Shown here piece by piece: positions 34,057-39,860 of a stretch of 39,860 bases of DNA (its first letter is position 1; each line of letters starts with the position of its first letter). A program made the position numbers and the translations under genes. This DNA is from an uncultured Alphaproteobacteria bacterium (lineage in GTDB: Bacteria; Pseudomonadota; Alphaproteobacteria; RF32; CAG-239): NCBI GenBank assembly GCA_944392225.1, contig CALXWB010000012.1, positions 1-39,860 of the forward strand. Reading direction: 5' to 3'. Below the pieces are notes generated by a model that was not told the DNA's origin, ran no database searches, and was given only the letters and a program-made list of their open reading frames with translations.

Positions 34057-34626
34057 TTATGCTTTGGGTTCAACCCAGCCAATGTTGCCGTCTTTGCGGC
34101 GATATACCATGCTGATGTGGTTGTTGGCTTTGTTTCTGAACATCAAGGCACATTCATCTGCCAAGTCCATGCGCATCACGGCTTCACTCACGGTGCAAAC
34201 CGGAATGTTGGCTTCTGTTTCGGCAATGGTGAGGGGGGCATTCTCATTAATGTCCAACTCTTCTTCCGTTTCAATCAACGGAAAAATCATTTGTTGGGCA
34301 ATTTCAGCTTCATCCAAGCCGGCTTTGCCTTTGTGGTCGTTCAATCTGTTTTTGTGACGACGTAAACGTGTGGCAATGTGTTGGTTGGCCGAATCAAATG
34401 CGGAGTAAGGATCGGCGCAGCTCTCGCTGGTGCCTTTTAAAACAATGTTTTTAGCAGGATGAACCGTTACTTCGGCTTTGAATTCTTCGCCCTCTTTTGA
34501 GAAAGCTACGGTAGCACTAATCGGCGCATTAAAATATTTGTTGACGGAGTTCATAACACCTTCTTCAACATGTCTTTGCAACTTGTCGCCAATATCAACC
34601 TGTTTTCCTGTTATTTCAATTTTCAT
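34057..34626 (-). CDS. hpf: Ribosome hibernation promoting factor, long form
   Basis: HPF binds the 30S decoding centre in slow growth and, in the long form, pairs 70S ribosomes into inactive 100S dimers. Starting at the ATG at 34626, with AAGGA upstream, the product has 189 residues. The N-terminal S30AE domain begins MKIEITGKQVDIGDKLQRHV. After a linker of about 35 residues comes the dimerisation domain, ending with FRNKANNHISMVYRRKDGNIGW. The length and C-terminal domain mark the long form. It lies between rpoN and ptsN. Confidence 0.95.
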   Translation of the reverse strand: MKIEITGKQVDIGDKLQRHVEEGVMNSVNKYFNAPISATVAFSKEGEEFKAEVTVHPAKNIVLKGTSESCADPYSAFDSANQHIATRLRRHKNRLNDHKGKAGLDEAEIAQQMIFPLIETEEELDINENAPLTIAETEANIPVCTVSEAVMRMDLADECALMFRNKANNHISMVYRRKDGNIGWVEPKA

Positions 34627-34763
34627 AATTAATTCCTTACAAAATATATTAAAAAACACTCTACCTATATAATATAGTCATTATTCGGCAGAATAGCAAA
34701 CGTAAGTTTTTAATTAACCCCAATATTGATAAAAGTCAATATAATTCTATGCCGGGCTTTAAC

Positions 34764-36245
34764 CTATCGGCTGCGTTTTGCCCGTTTGCGCTCGGCTGAA
34801 GAACCTATTCCCATGGCTTCGCGATATTTGGCAACCGTGCGGCGAGCAACCCTTATTCCCTCGCGCGCCAAAAGCTCCGAAATTTCATCGTCGGATAAGA
34901 TATGCTCCGCCGTTTCTTCATCAGTGAGCTTTTTGATTTTGTGCTTGATGCTCAATACTGATGTTTGATCATCGCCGATATAGCTTCCGGCCGCAGCTGA
35001 GAAAAAGTATTTGAGCTCAAAGATACCCAGCGGCGTGTGCATATATTTGCCGTTGACCACTCGGCTGACCGTGCTTTCATGCATCTCAACATTTTCGGCA
35101 ACATCTTTTAAGGTCATGGGCTTTAAATGTTCAATGCCTTTTTCAAAAAACAGATATTGATATTTTACAATTTCTTCGCTGATTTTTAAAATGCTCATGG
35201 CTCGTTGATGCAGCGCTTTGATTAAAAAATTGGCAGAACTCAGATTTTCTTTTAAATATCTTTTGGTGGCTTTGCTGCCGTCTTGATTCTTTATCTCGCT
35301 GTAATAATGCTGGTTGATTAAAACACGCGGCAGCGACATTTGATTCAGTTCAACATGATATATGCCGTATTTGTCTTTTTTTACAAATACATCGGGAATG
35401 ATATTTTGCACCGGCTCTAAATCATAATCAGCCAGGGGTTTGGGGTTGAGGCTTTTAATCTCTTGCAAATATTGCTGCAATTCTTCATCATCAATTTGGC
35501 AGAGCTTTTTGAGCTCTTTGTAGCGCTTTTCGGCAATGAGCGGCAAATTATCAAGAAAAGTTTGTAGCTTTGTGTCTTGGGCGCCGGTGTCCGATAATTG
35601 CAGCTTCAGACATTCTGACAAGTTCTCGGCAAAAATTCCCGCCGGTTCAAAATTTTTCAGCTTTGTCAAAACTTTTTTGATTTCTTCTGGGCTGACTTTT
35701 AATCTTTCGGAGATTTCTTTTATATCACCTCTGAAATAGCCGACGGCATCTAAAAATTCGCACAAACGGTAGGCAATGGCTTGTTGCTTTTTGCTTTTGA
35801 TGTCGGTTTCTATTTGGAGAGAAAGCAGTTGATAAATATTTGGTTTTGCCGATAGACGTTTTTCAAAAAAGTCAAAATCCTCGCTGCCGGCATTTTTTTT
35901 GCGATTGAATTCGTCCCAGCTGTAATTGTTTTCCAGGCTGTCATAGCCTTCCGCATCTGAGCCGGAATCGTCAAACCTGTCCGCATATTCAAAGTCTGAG
36001 ACAAAATCTTCTGAAGAAGAAACGTCATCTTCTTGGTCATAATCATCTATGGTTTGCGGCTGTTCCGTGTCGTTAAGTCTGTTTTCATCTTCTTTTTCCA
36101 ATAAGGGATTGTTGGCAAGCTCTTGGTTTATCAGCTCGCTTAATTCCAAATTGTTCATTTGCAGCAAGTTTATGGCTTGACGCAGTTGCGGAGTCATCAA
36201 TAAGGATTGCGATTGACGTATTTCCAGCTTGGGTGTAATCGCCAT
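34764..36245 (-). CDS. rpoN: RNA polymerase sigma-54 factor
   Basis: Sigma-54 directs polymerase to -24/-12 promoters and needs AAA+ activators. The product has 493 residues. Region I is Gln/Leu-rich (IRQSQSLLMTPQLRQAINLLQ, residues about 9-29, and NNPLLE). Region II is acidic (about 50-130). The core-binding and HTH regions include TLKDVAENVEMHESTVSRVVNGKY. The RpoN box ARRTVAKYRE lies at about 467-476, close to the C-terminus. GGAG precedes the start. It follows lptB by 18 nt. I saw no convincing -24/-12 promoter in the window. Confidence 0.97.
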   Translation of the reverse strand: MAITPKLEIRQSQSLLMTPQLRQAINLLQMNNLELSELINQELANNPLLEKEDENRLNDTEQPQTIDDYDQEDDVSSSEDFVSDFEYADRFDDSGSDAEGYDSLENNYSWDEFNRKKNAGSEDFDFFEKRLSAKPNIYQLLSLQIETDIKSKKQQAIAYRLCEFLDAVGYFRGDIKEISERLKVSPEEIKKVLTKLKNFEPAGIFAENLSECLKLQLSDTGAQDTKLQTFLDNLPLIAEKRYKELKKLCQIDDEELQQYLQEIKSLNPKPLADYDLEPVQNIIPDVFVKKDKYGIYHVELNQMSLPRVLINQHYYSEIKNQDGSKATKRYLKENLSSANFLIKALHQRAMSILKISEEIVKYQYLFFEKGIEHLKPMTLKDVAENVEMHESTVSRVVNGKYMHTPLGIFELKYFFSAAAGSYIGDDQTSVLSIKHKIKKLTDEETAEHILSDDEISELLAREGIRVARRTVAKYREAMGIGSSAERKRAKRSR

Positions 36246-36263
36246 TGATGAAAGCTCCGCTGA

Positions 36264-37010
36264 TTACATGGAAAAGTTATCGCCGAGGTATACTTTGCGC
36301 ACTTCTGCGTTGTTGACGATTTCGTCGGGGGTGCCTTCCATTAAAACCGTGCCGCCGTGCAAGATATATGCTCTATCGGTAATGTCCAAAGTTTCACGCA
36401 CGTTGTGATCGGTAATCAAAACACCCAAACCACGGTGTTTTAACTGAGAAACCAAGTTTCTGATTTCTCCCACGGCAATCGGGTCAATACCGGCCAAGGG
36501 TTCATCCAGCAAGATAAAATGCGGTTGGCTCGCCAAAGCGCGGGCAATTTCCAAACGTCGTCTTTCACCGCCGGACAAGGCAATGGCCGGAGATTTTCTT
36601 AAATGCGCAATGGAAAATTCAGACAACAATTCTTCCAACATATTTTCTCTTTGACTCTCATCATCAATCACTACTTCCAAAATGGCTTTGATGTTGTCTT
36701 CCACGCTCAAGGCACGGAAAATGGAAGCTTCTTGCGGCAGATAGCCAATACCCATACGTGCTCTTCTATACATGGGCAAGTTGGTGATGTCTTGTCCGTC
36801 AATATGCACGTCACCATAGTCCGGCGTGATCAACCCGGTCACACAATAAAAACAAGTGGTCTTGCCGGCACCGTTCGGGCCAAGCAAACCAACGGCTTCG
36901 CCGCGCTTGATGTTTAAGGAAACATTGCGTAAAACAGGGCGGTTTTTATATTTTTTGCCAATATTAAAAACTTCCAATTTTGAAACCGGGGCTGATGATG
37001 ATATGCTCAT
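36264..37010 (-). CDS. lptB: LPS export ATP-binding protein LptB
   Basis: LptB is the ATPase of the LptB2FG transporter that pulls LPS from the inner membrane. The product has 248 residues. Walker A GPNGAGKTT is at residues 44-52, the Q-loop at YLPQEASIFR (about 90-99), the signature LSGGERRR at 145-152, and Walker B ILLDEP at 166-171 with GIDPIAV following. H-loop ITDHNVRET is intact. GGAAGAG precedes the start. It lies between lptA and rpoN, as in most proteobacteria. Confidence 0.97.
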   Translation of the reverse strand: MSISSSAPVSKLEVFNIGKKYKNRPVLRNVSLNIKRGEAVGLLGPNGAGKTTCFYCVTGLITPDYGDVHIDGQDITNLPMYRRARMGIGYLPQEASIFRALSVEDNIKAILEVVIDDESQRENMLEELLSEFSIAHLRKSPAIALSGGERRRLEIARALASQPHFILLDEPLAGIDPIAVGEIRNLVSQLKHRGLGVLITDHNVRETLDITDRAYILHGGTVLMEGTPDEIVNNAEVRKVYLGDNFSM

Positions 37011-37038
37011 AAAAACTCTTCCTTATGTTGTTGGTGTT

Positions 37039-37812
37039 TTATTTATCTTTCTTTTGTTCTTTAAATATGCCCGAAACTCTTCCTTTTGAAGTCTGTCCGG
37101 CTAAAATTCTGCTCTTTCCCGTGTTTAAGTTGGTTTCGGCAAAGTCGCCTTTGAGCTTGTTGCCTTGTTGGTCAATCAAAACATTGTCAAAGAGTTTGAC
37201 CACGGCCATTTTGGGTAAATATAACCCTTTGTCTGCCGTGACGGTGGCATCCTTGGTGACAATTTTGACGTTATCATAAATTTCAACCTTGTCCATGACC
37301 ATGTTTCCGGCTTGGTCTTTTTTGAAAAAGGCAATCATCTTTTGAGAAAAGATTTTGTTGTTTTCTTTGTCCGTGGCCTCAATATCTCCCAAAGCGACAG
37401 CTTTTTCTTGGCTCGGATAATAGGTGATGTTGTCTTTGGCGGTGATTTCTTCTTTATCGGTTTTGAGCTTGGCCGGACGTCCTTTTAAGATGATTTTATC
37501 ATTAATGACATCATAGTCCAATGTATCGCCATAGGCATTGGCTTTGGGCGAGGTCATGACAATATTGTCATAAGCATGAACTTCGGTAATGGTGTTTTTG
37601 CCGGTGGTGTCATTTTTGGCATAATAGGCTTCCATGCGGTCTGCTCTGACGGTCATGTCTTGTTTTTTGGCAACGGCATTGCCGATGGCTGTCATTTTTT
37701 GCGCCTTGGAATCCCATGTGACTTCTTTTTCGGCATCCAGCGTGATATATTGGGCCTGTGCCAGTGAGGTTAAACCGATGAGCGCTAATATGATGTAGGC
37801 AAGTTTTTGCAT
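37039..37812 (-). CDS. lptA: LPS transport periplasmic protein LptA
   Basis: LptA forms the beta-jellyroll bridge that carries LPS across the periplasm from LptC to LptD. The product has 257 residues, longer than E. coli LptA (185). A signal peptide MQKLAYIILALIGLTSLAQA precedes the mature YITLDAEKEV. Repeated OstA-type strands with A-x-G-N and DNITYYPSQEKAVALGDI are visible. The tail is basic. It is 5 nt downstream of lptC and upstream of lptB on the same strand. Confidence 0.92.
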   Translation of the reverse strand: MQKLAYIILALIGLTSLAQAQYITLDAEKEVTWDSKAQKMTAIGNAVAKKQDMTVRADRMEAYYAKNDTTGKNTITEVHAYDNIVMTSPKANAYGDTLDYDVINDKIILKGRPAKLKTDKEEITAKDNITYYPSQEKAVALGDIEATDKENNKIFSQKMIAFFKKDQAGNMVMDKVEIYDNVKIVTKDATVTADKGLYLPKMAVVKLFDNVLIDQQGNKLKGDFAETNLNTGKSRILAGQTSKGRVSGIFKEQKKDK

Positions 37813-37817
37813 TTGTC

Positions 37818-38489
37818 TTATTCCTTTATGCCGGCTTCGCGAATCTTGATAAAGGTTTTGCCGATGAAAGTCAGTGTTCCTTTATCTGTGTCCATGATGA
37901 AACCTTCCGATGTGAGGTCGCCCATTTCTCCTTGGGCCTGAACTTTGTTGTTGCTGTGGGCAATTGATGTTTTGAAATCATAAAAAATATCGGGGACATA
38001 AATATTCATGCCTTGAGAATAATAAATTTCAACATTGTCCACCAATTGCAGCGTGTTGTCTTTTTGGTTATAAAAACCTGTTGGCGCTTTGATGTTTATC
38101 CACTCGCTTTCCGAAGTGGGCATCATGCCGTCGGGGTTTTGCAGTTTGATGAGCTTGGAACCGGGTTCGGTTTCATCAATGTTATCCGCTGTGAAGTTGT
38201 TGACGCGGTTGTTTTTATCCGTGATGTTTAAAACCGTTTTTTCAATATGGAGTTTTTCCAGCTCGCCTTTTTTGGGCAAAGTGATGTCAAAGAGAAAGCT
38301 TTTTTCATCTTGTTTCAGTGATGGAAAAATCAGCAACAAAGCCACTAATACAGCTGCAAAACTCGGCAATAAGAGTTTTGCCAGATGGACTCTCCTACTG
38401 TGCTTGCTGATGAAAGTTTCTTCTGTTTTATGAGCTGCGTGTTGCGAAGTTTCATTAAACAAAGAATCAATTTCTTTGACATCTACCAC
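37818..38489 (-). CDS. lptC: LPS export protein LptC
   Basis: LptC is a bitopic inner-membrane protein that receives LPS from LptB2FG and passes it to LptA. I chose the GTG at 38489, two bases after the kdsD stop and with GGGAG nine bases upstream; an in-frame TTG at 38516 would overlap kdsD. This gives 223 residues. One transmembrane helix lies at about 36-57 (LLLPSFAAVLVALLLIF), preceded by a basic cytoplasmic stretch. A periplasmic beta-jellyroll follows (about 70-220), including the late segment EGFIMDTDKGTLTFIGK. Its place between kdsD and lptA supports the call. Confidence 0.9.
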   Translation of the reverse strand: MVDVKEIDSLFNETSQHAAHKTEETFISKHSRRVHLAKLLLPSFAAVLVALLLIFPSLKQDEKSFLFDITLPKKGELEKLHIEKTVLNITDKNNRVNNFTADNIDETEPGSKLIKLQNPDGMMPTSESEWINIKAPTGFYNQKDNTLQLVDNVEIYYSQGMNIYVPDIFYDFKTSIAHSNNKVQAQGEMGDLTSEGFIMDTDKGTLTFIGKTFIKIREAGIKE

Positions 38490-38491
38490 GC

Positions 38492-39460
38492 TTACATTAC
38501 TCCCGCTCTTAAACAATCGTGCAGGTGGATGATGCCGATGGGTTTTTCATCTTGAAGCACAAAGAGTTGGGTGATGCCTTTGCCGGTGTTGTTCATGGTG
38601 TTTAAGGCTTCAACCGCCAAAACATCAGGGGAGATGGTTTTGGGGTTTAATGTCATGACGTCTTTGGCTTTTTTGGTCAAAATATCGGGCCCCAAACAAC
38701 GGCGCAGGTCTCCATCGGTAAAAATACCGACCAATTTTCCTTGATTATCAACTACGCCAACGCAGCCAAGCATTTTTGAGGTCATGACCAGCAAAGCTTC
38801 CTGCATGGAGGTATCTTCCTTAACCAGAGGCATTTCTTCTCCTTTGTGCATGAGGTCGGAAACTTTTTTGAGGAAAGAACCGAGCTTGCCGCCGGGGTGG
38901 CGTTGTTTGAAGTCGGTTTTGGTGAAGCCTTTTCTCTCAAGCAGGCGAACGGCCAAAATATCGCCCAAAACCATGGTTGCGGTGGTGGAAGAAGTGGGCG
39001 CTAAGCCTAACGGACAAGCTTCGCCATCGTCAGGAAGTTTGAGCAAAATATCTCCGTTTTGTCCTAAAGAACTGTTGGGGTTTTTGGTGATGGAGATAAG
39101 CGGAATTCCATATCTTTTGCAATACAAAACTATGTCTGAAAGCTCTTTGGTTTCACCGCTGTTTGAAATGGCAACCACGCAATCATCTTGGGTGAGCATG
39201 CCTAAATCGCCGTGGCTGGCTTCTCCCGGGTGAACAAAGAAAGAGGGCGTGCCGGTGGAGGCTAGTGTGGCGGCAATTTTGGAGCCGACGTGTCCTGATT
39301 TTCCCATGCCGGTGATAATCACGCGGCCTTTGGTCTTTTGCATGATGTCAAGCGCTTTGGTCAAATCGTCGTTTAATTCATTTTCCATCATGCGCAGCGC
39401 TTCAATTTCTTTATCAATGGTTCTTTTTGCAGAAATAATATCTGGATTTTGATTGTTCAT
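38492..39460 (-). CDS. kdsD: Arabinose-5-phosphate isomerase (KpsF/GutQ type)
   Basis: KdsD converts ribulose-5-phosphate to arabinose-5-phosphate, the first step of Kdo synthesis for LPS. From the ATG at 39460, preceded by GGGGGA, the product has 322 residues. An upstream in-frame ATG (39472) has no ribosome site. The SIS sugar-isomerase domain (about residues 32-165) has GMGKSGHVGSKIAATLASTGTP, HPGEASHGDLGM and SNSGETKEL. Two CBS domains occupy about 198-320. It heads the Kdo/LPS and rpoN operon and diverges from rpsL. Confidence 0.95.
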   Translation of the reverse strand: MNNQNPDIISAKRTIDKEIEALRMMENELNDDLTKALDIMQKTKGRVIITGMGKSGHVGSKIAATLASTGTPSFFVHPGEASHGDLGMLTQDDCVVAISNSGETKELSDIVLYCKRYGIPLISITKNPNSSLGQNGDILLKLPDDGEACPLGLAPTSSTTATMVLGDILAVRLLERKGFTKTDFKQRHPGGKLGSFLKKVSDLMHKGEEMPLVKEDTSMQEALLVMTSKMLGCVGVVDNQGKLVGIFTDGDLRRCLGPDILTKKAKDVMTLNPKTISPDVLAVEALNTMNNTGKGITQLFVLQDEKPIGIIHLHDCLRAGVM

Positions 39461-39551
39461 TATATCCCCCATAATATTGTATTTTAGCCTGAGAGTATTA
39501 TTTTATTTTGTGAAACGCAAGTTTTTTTTGTTCTTTTTTATATATAAAATA

Positions 39552-39677
39552 GACTCAAAATAGACTCAATCAAAATGTTTAAGAAAAGGTAAATGAGTTT
39601 CCAAAAACGAGTCTGAGTCAAACTTTAAAACAAAATTTGTGCAAATATAATGGGCTTATAAATAAAAAAATAGACTC
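39552..39677. promoter_or_regulatory. GANTC cluster between kdsD and rpsL
   Basis: Five GANTC sites occur in 126 bp, starting at 39552, 39563, 39609, 39615 and 39673. Three of them share the longer string TAGACTCAA. The cluster ends about 29 bp upstream of the predicted rpsL -35 element. It may affect rpsL, kdsD or both. The rest of the 376-bp spacer between the two genes is AT-rich with no gene. Confidence 0.5.
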
Positions 39678-39705
39678 AAAATGATAAAAAATTGCATTTT
39701 GGCTC

Positions 39706-39734
39706 TTGACTAATTTGTTATCTCAATCTACTAT
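39706..39734 (+). promoter_or_regulatory. Probable rpsL promoter
   Basis: TTGACT (39706-39711) and TACTAT (39729-39734) are separated by 17 bp. The leader would be about 95 nt. Confidence 0.6.
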
Positions 39735-39756
39735 GCCGAGAACTCAATTTAGAGGG

Positions 39757-39774
39757 AGGGCGCAGGTGTGCCCT
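39757..39774 (+). promoter_or_regulatory. Leader hairpin before rpsL
   Basis: AGGGCGC (39757-39763) and GTGCCCT (39768-39774) form a 7-bp stem with one G-U pair and an AGGT loop, followed by TTT. It is short for a terminator but could attenuate or bind a ribosomal protein. Confidence 0.4.
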
Positions 39775-39836
39775 TTTCCTTGTTTGAAAATTGAGCGTTT
39801 TGTTTAATTTTAATAATAACACTTAAGGAAATTGTG

Positions 39837-39860
39837 ATGCCTACAATTAATCAGTTAATT
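39837..39860 (+). CDS. rpsL: 30S ribosomal protein S12, first codons only
   Basis: The last 24 bases encode MPTINQLI, the invariant start of S12, preceded by AAGGA at 39824-39828. S12 sits near the decoding centre and usually heads rpsL-rpsG-fusA-tuf. Only eight codons are visible, so the call rests on this N-terminus, the ribosome site and the promoter. Confidence 0.88.

Noticed and set aside
33230..39860. Sigma-54 (-24/-12) promoters near rpoN
   Set aside because: No TGGCAC-N5-TTGC match convincing enough to report was seen on either strand.

Overview
The window looks like chromosomal DNA from an AT-rich (roughly 40% GC by eye) alphaproteobacterium using the standard bacterial code. The main evidence is gene order: kdsD-lptC-lptA-lptB-rpoN-hpf-ptsN, miaB-phoH-ybeY-lnt followed by an XRE regulator of the alphaproteobacterial type, a DUF1150-type protein, and dense GANTC (CcrM-type) sites at some promoters. 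LPS transport genes and lnt show a Gram-negative envelope. The many small unknown genes and the AT-rich spacers suggest an uncultured, possibly host-associated lineage, but that is inference.

Layout. 1-548: non-coding, with a duplicated 51-bp repeat and hairpins. 549-3500: an unknown gene, tRNA-Trp, an array of direct and inverted partial copies of the tRNA 3' half, a gene with an 11-residue coiled-coil repeat, and decayed sequence. 3544-4453: secE-nusG. 4513-7176: an unknown coiled-coil gene, a divergent anmK and a possible S1-like protein, which separate nusG from rplK. 7336-10116: rplK-rplA, a long structured leader, rplJ and rplL. 10246-11102: a small Cys-rich protein and an ankyrin protein, which separate rplL from rpoBC. 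11173-19876: rpoB-rpoC with their own GANTC-rich promoter region. 19966-22900: an exported low-complexity protein, an unknown protein, trmB and an XRE regulator. 22908-27280 (minus): miaB-phoH-ybeY-lnt. 27469-31292 (plus): a TerB-like protein, a coiled-coil protein, YggT, YggU, FolD and a YqaA/DedA-type membrane protein. 31326-33229 (minus): infA and an orphan histidine kinase. 33336: DUF1150. 33581-39460 (minus): kdsD-lptCAB-rpoN-hpf-ptsN. 39837 to the end: the first eight codons of rpsL.

Function. Most of the window is translation and transcription machinery (SecE/NusG, L11, L1, L10, L7/L12, RNA polymerase, IF-1, S12, HPF, sigma-54), tRNA modification (MiaB, TrmB) and outer-membrane biogenesis (KdsD for Kdo, LptC/A/B for LPS transport, Lnt for lipoproteins). 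The usual secE-nusG-rplKAJL-rpoBC-rpsL block is cut into four units, each with its own terminator and most with a recognisable promoter. Three of the restart points (rplK, rpoB, rpsL) carry clusters of GANTC sites, which suggests a shared link to DNA methylation or the cell cycle.

The most unusual structure is the tRNA-Trp tail array at 1451-1852. Direct and inverted partial copies of the tRNA 3' half alternate, two of them are paired with transcription terminators, and two later direct copies are split in the T-loop by inserts of nearly equal length (about 87-88 nt).
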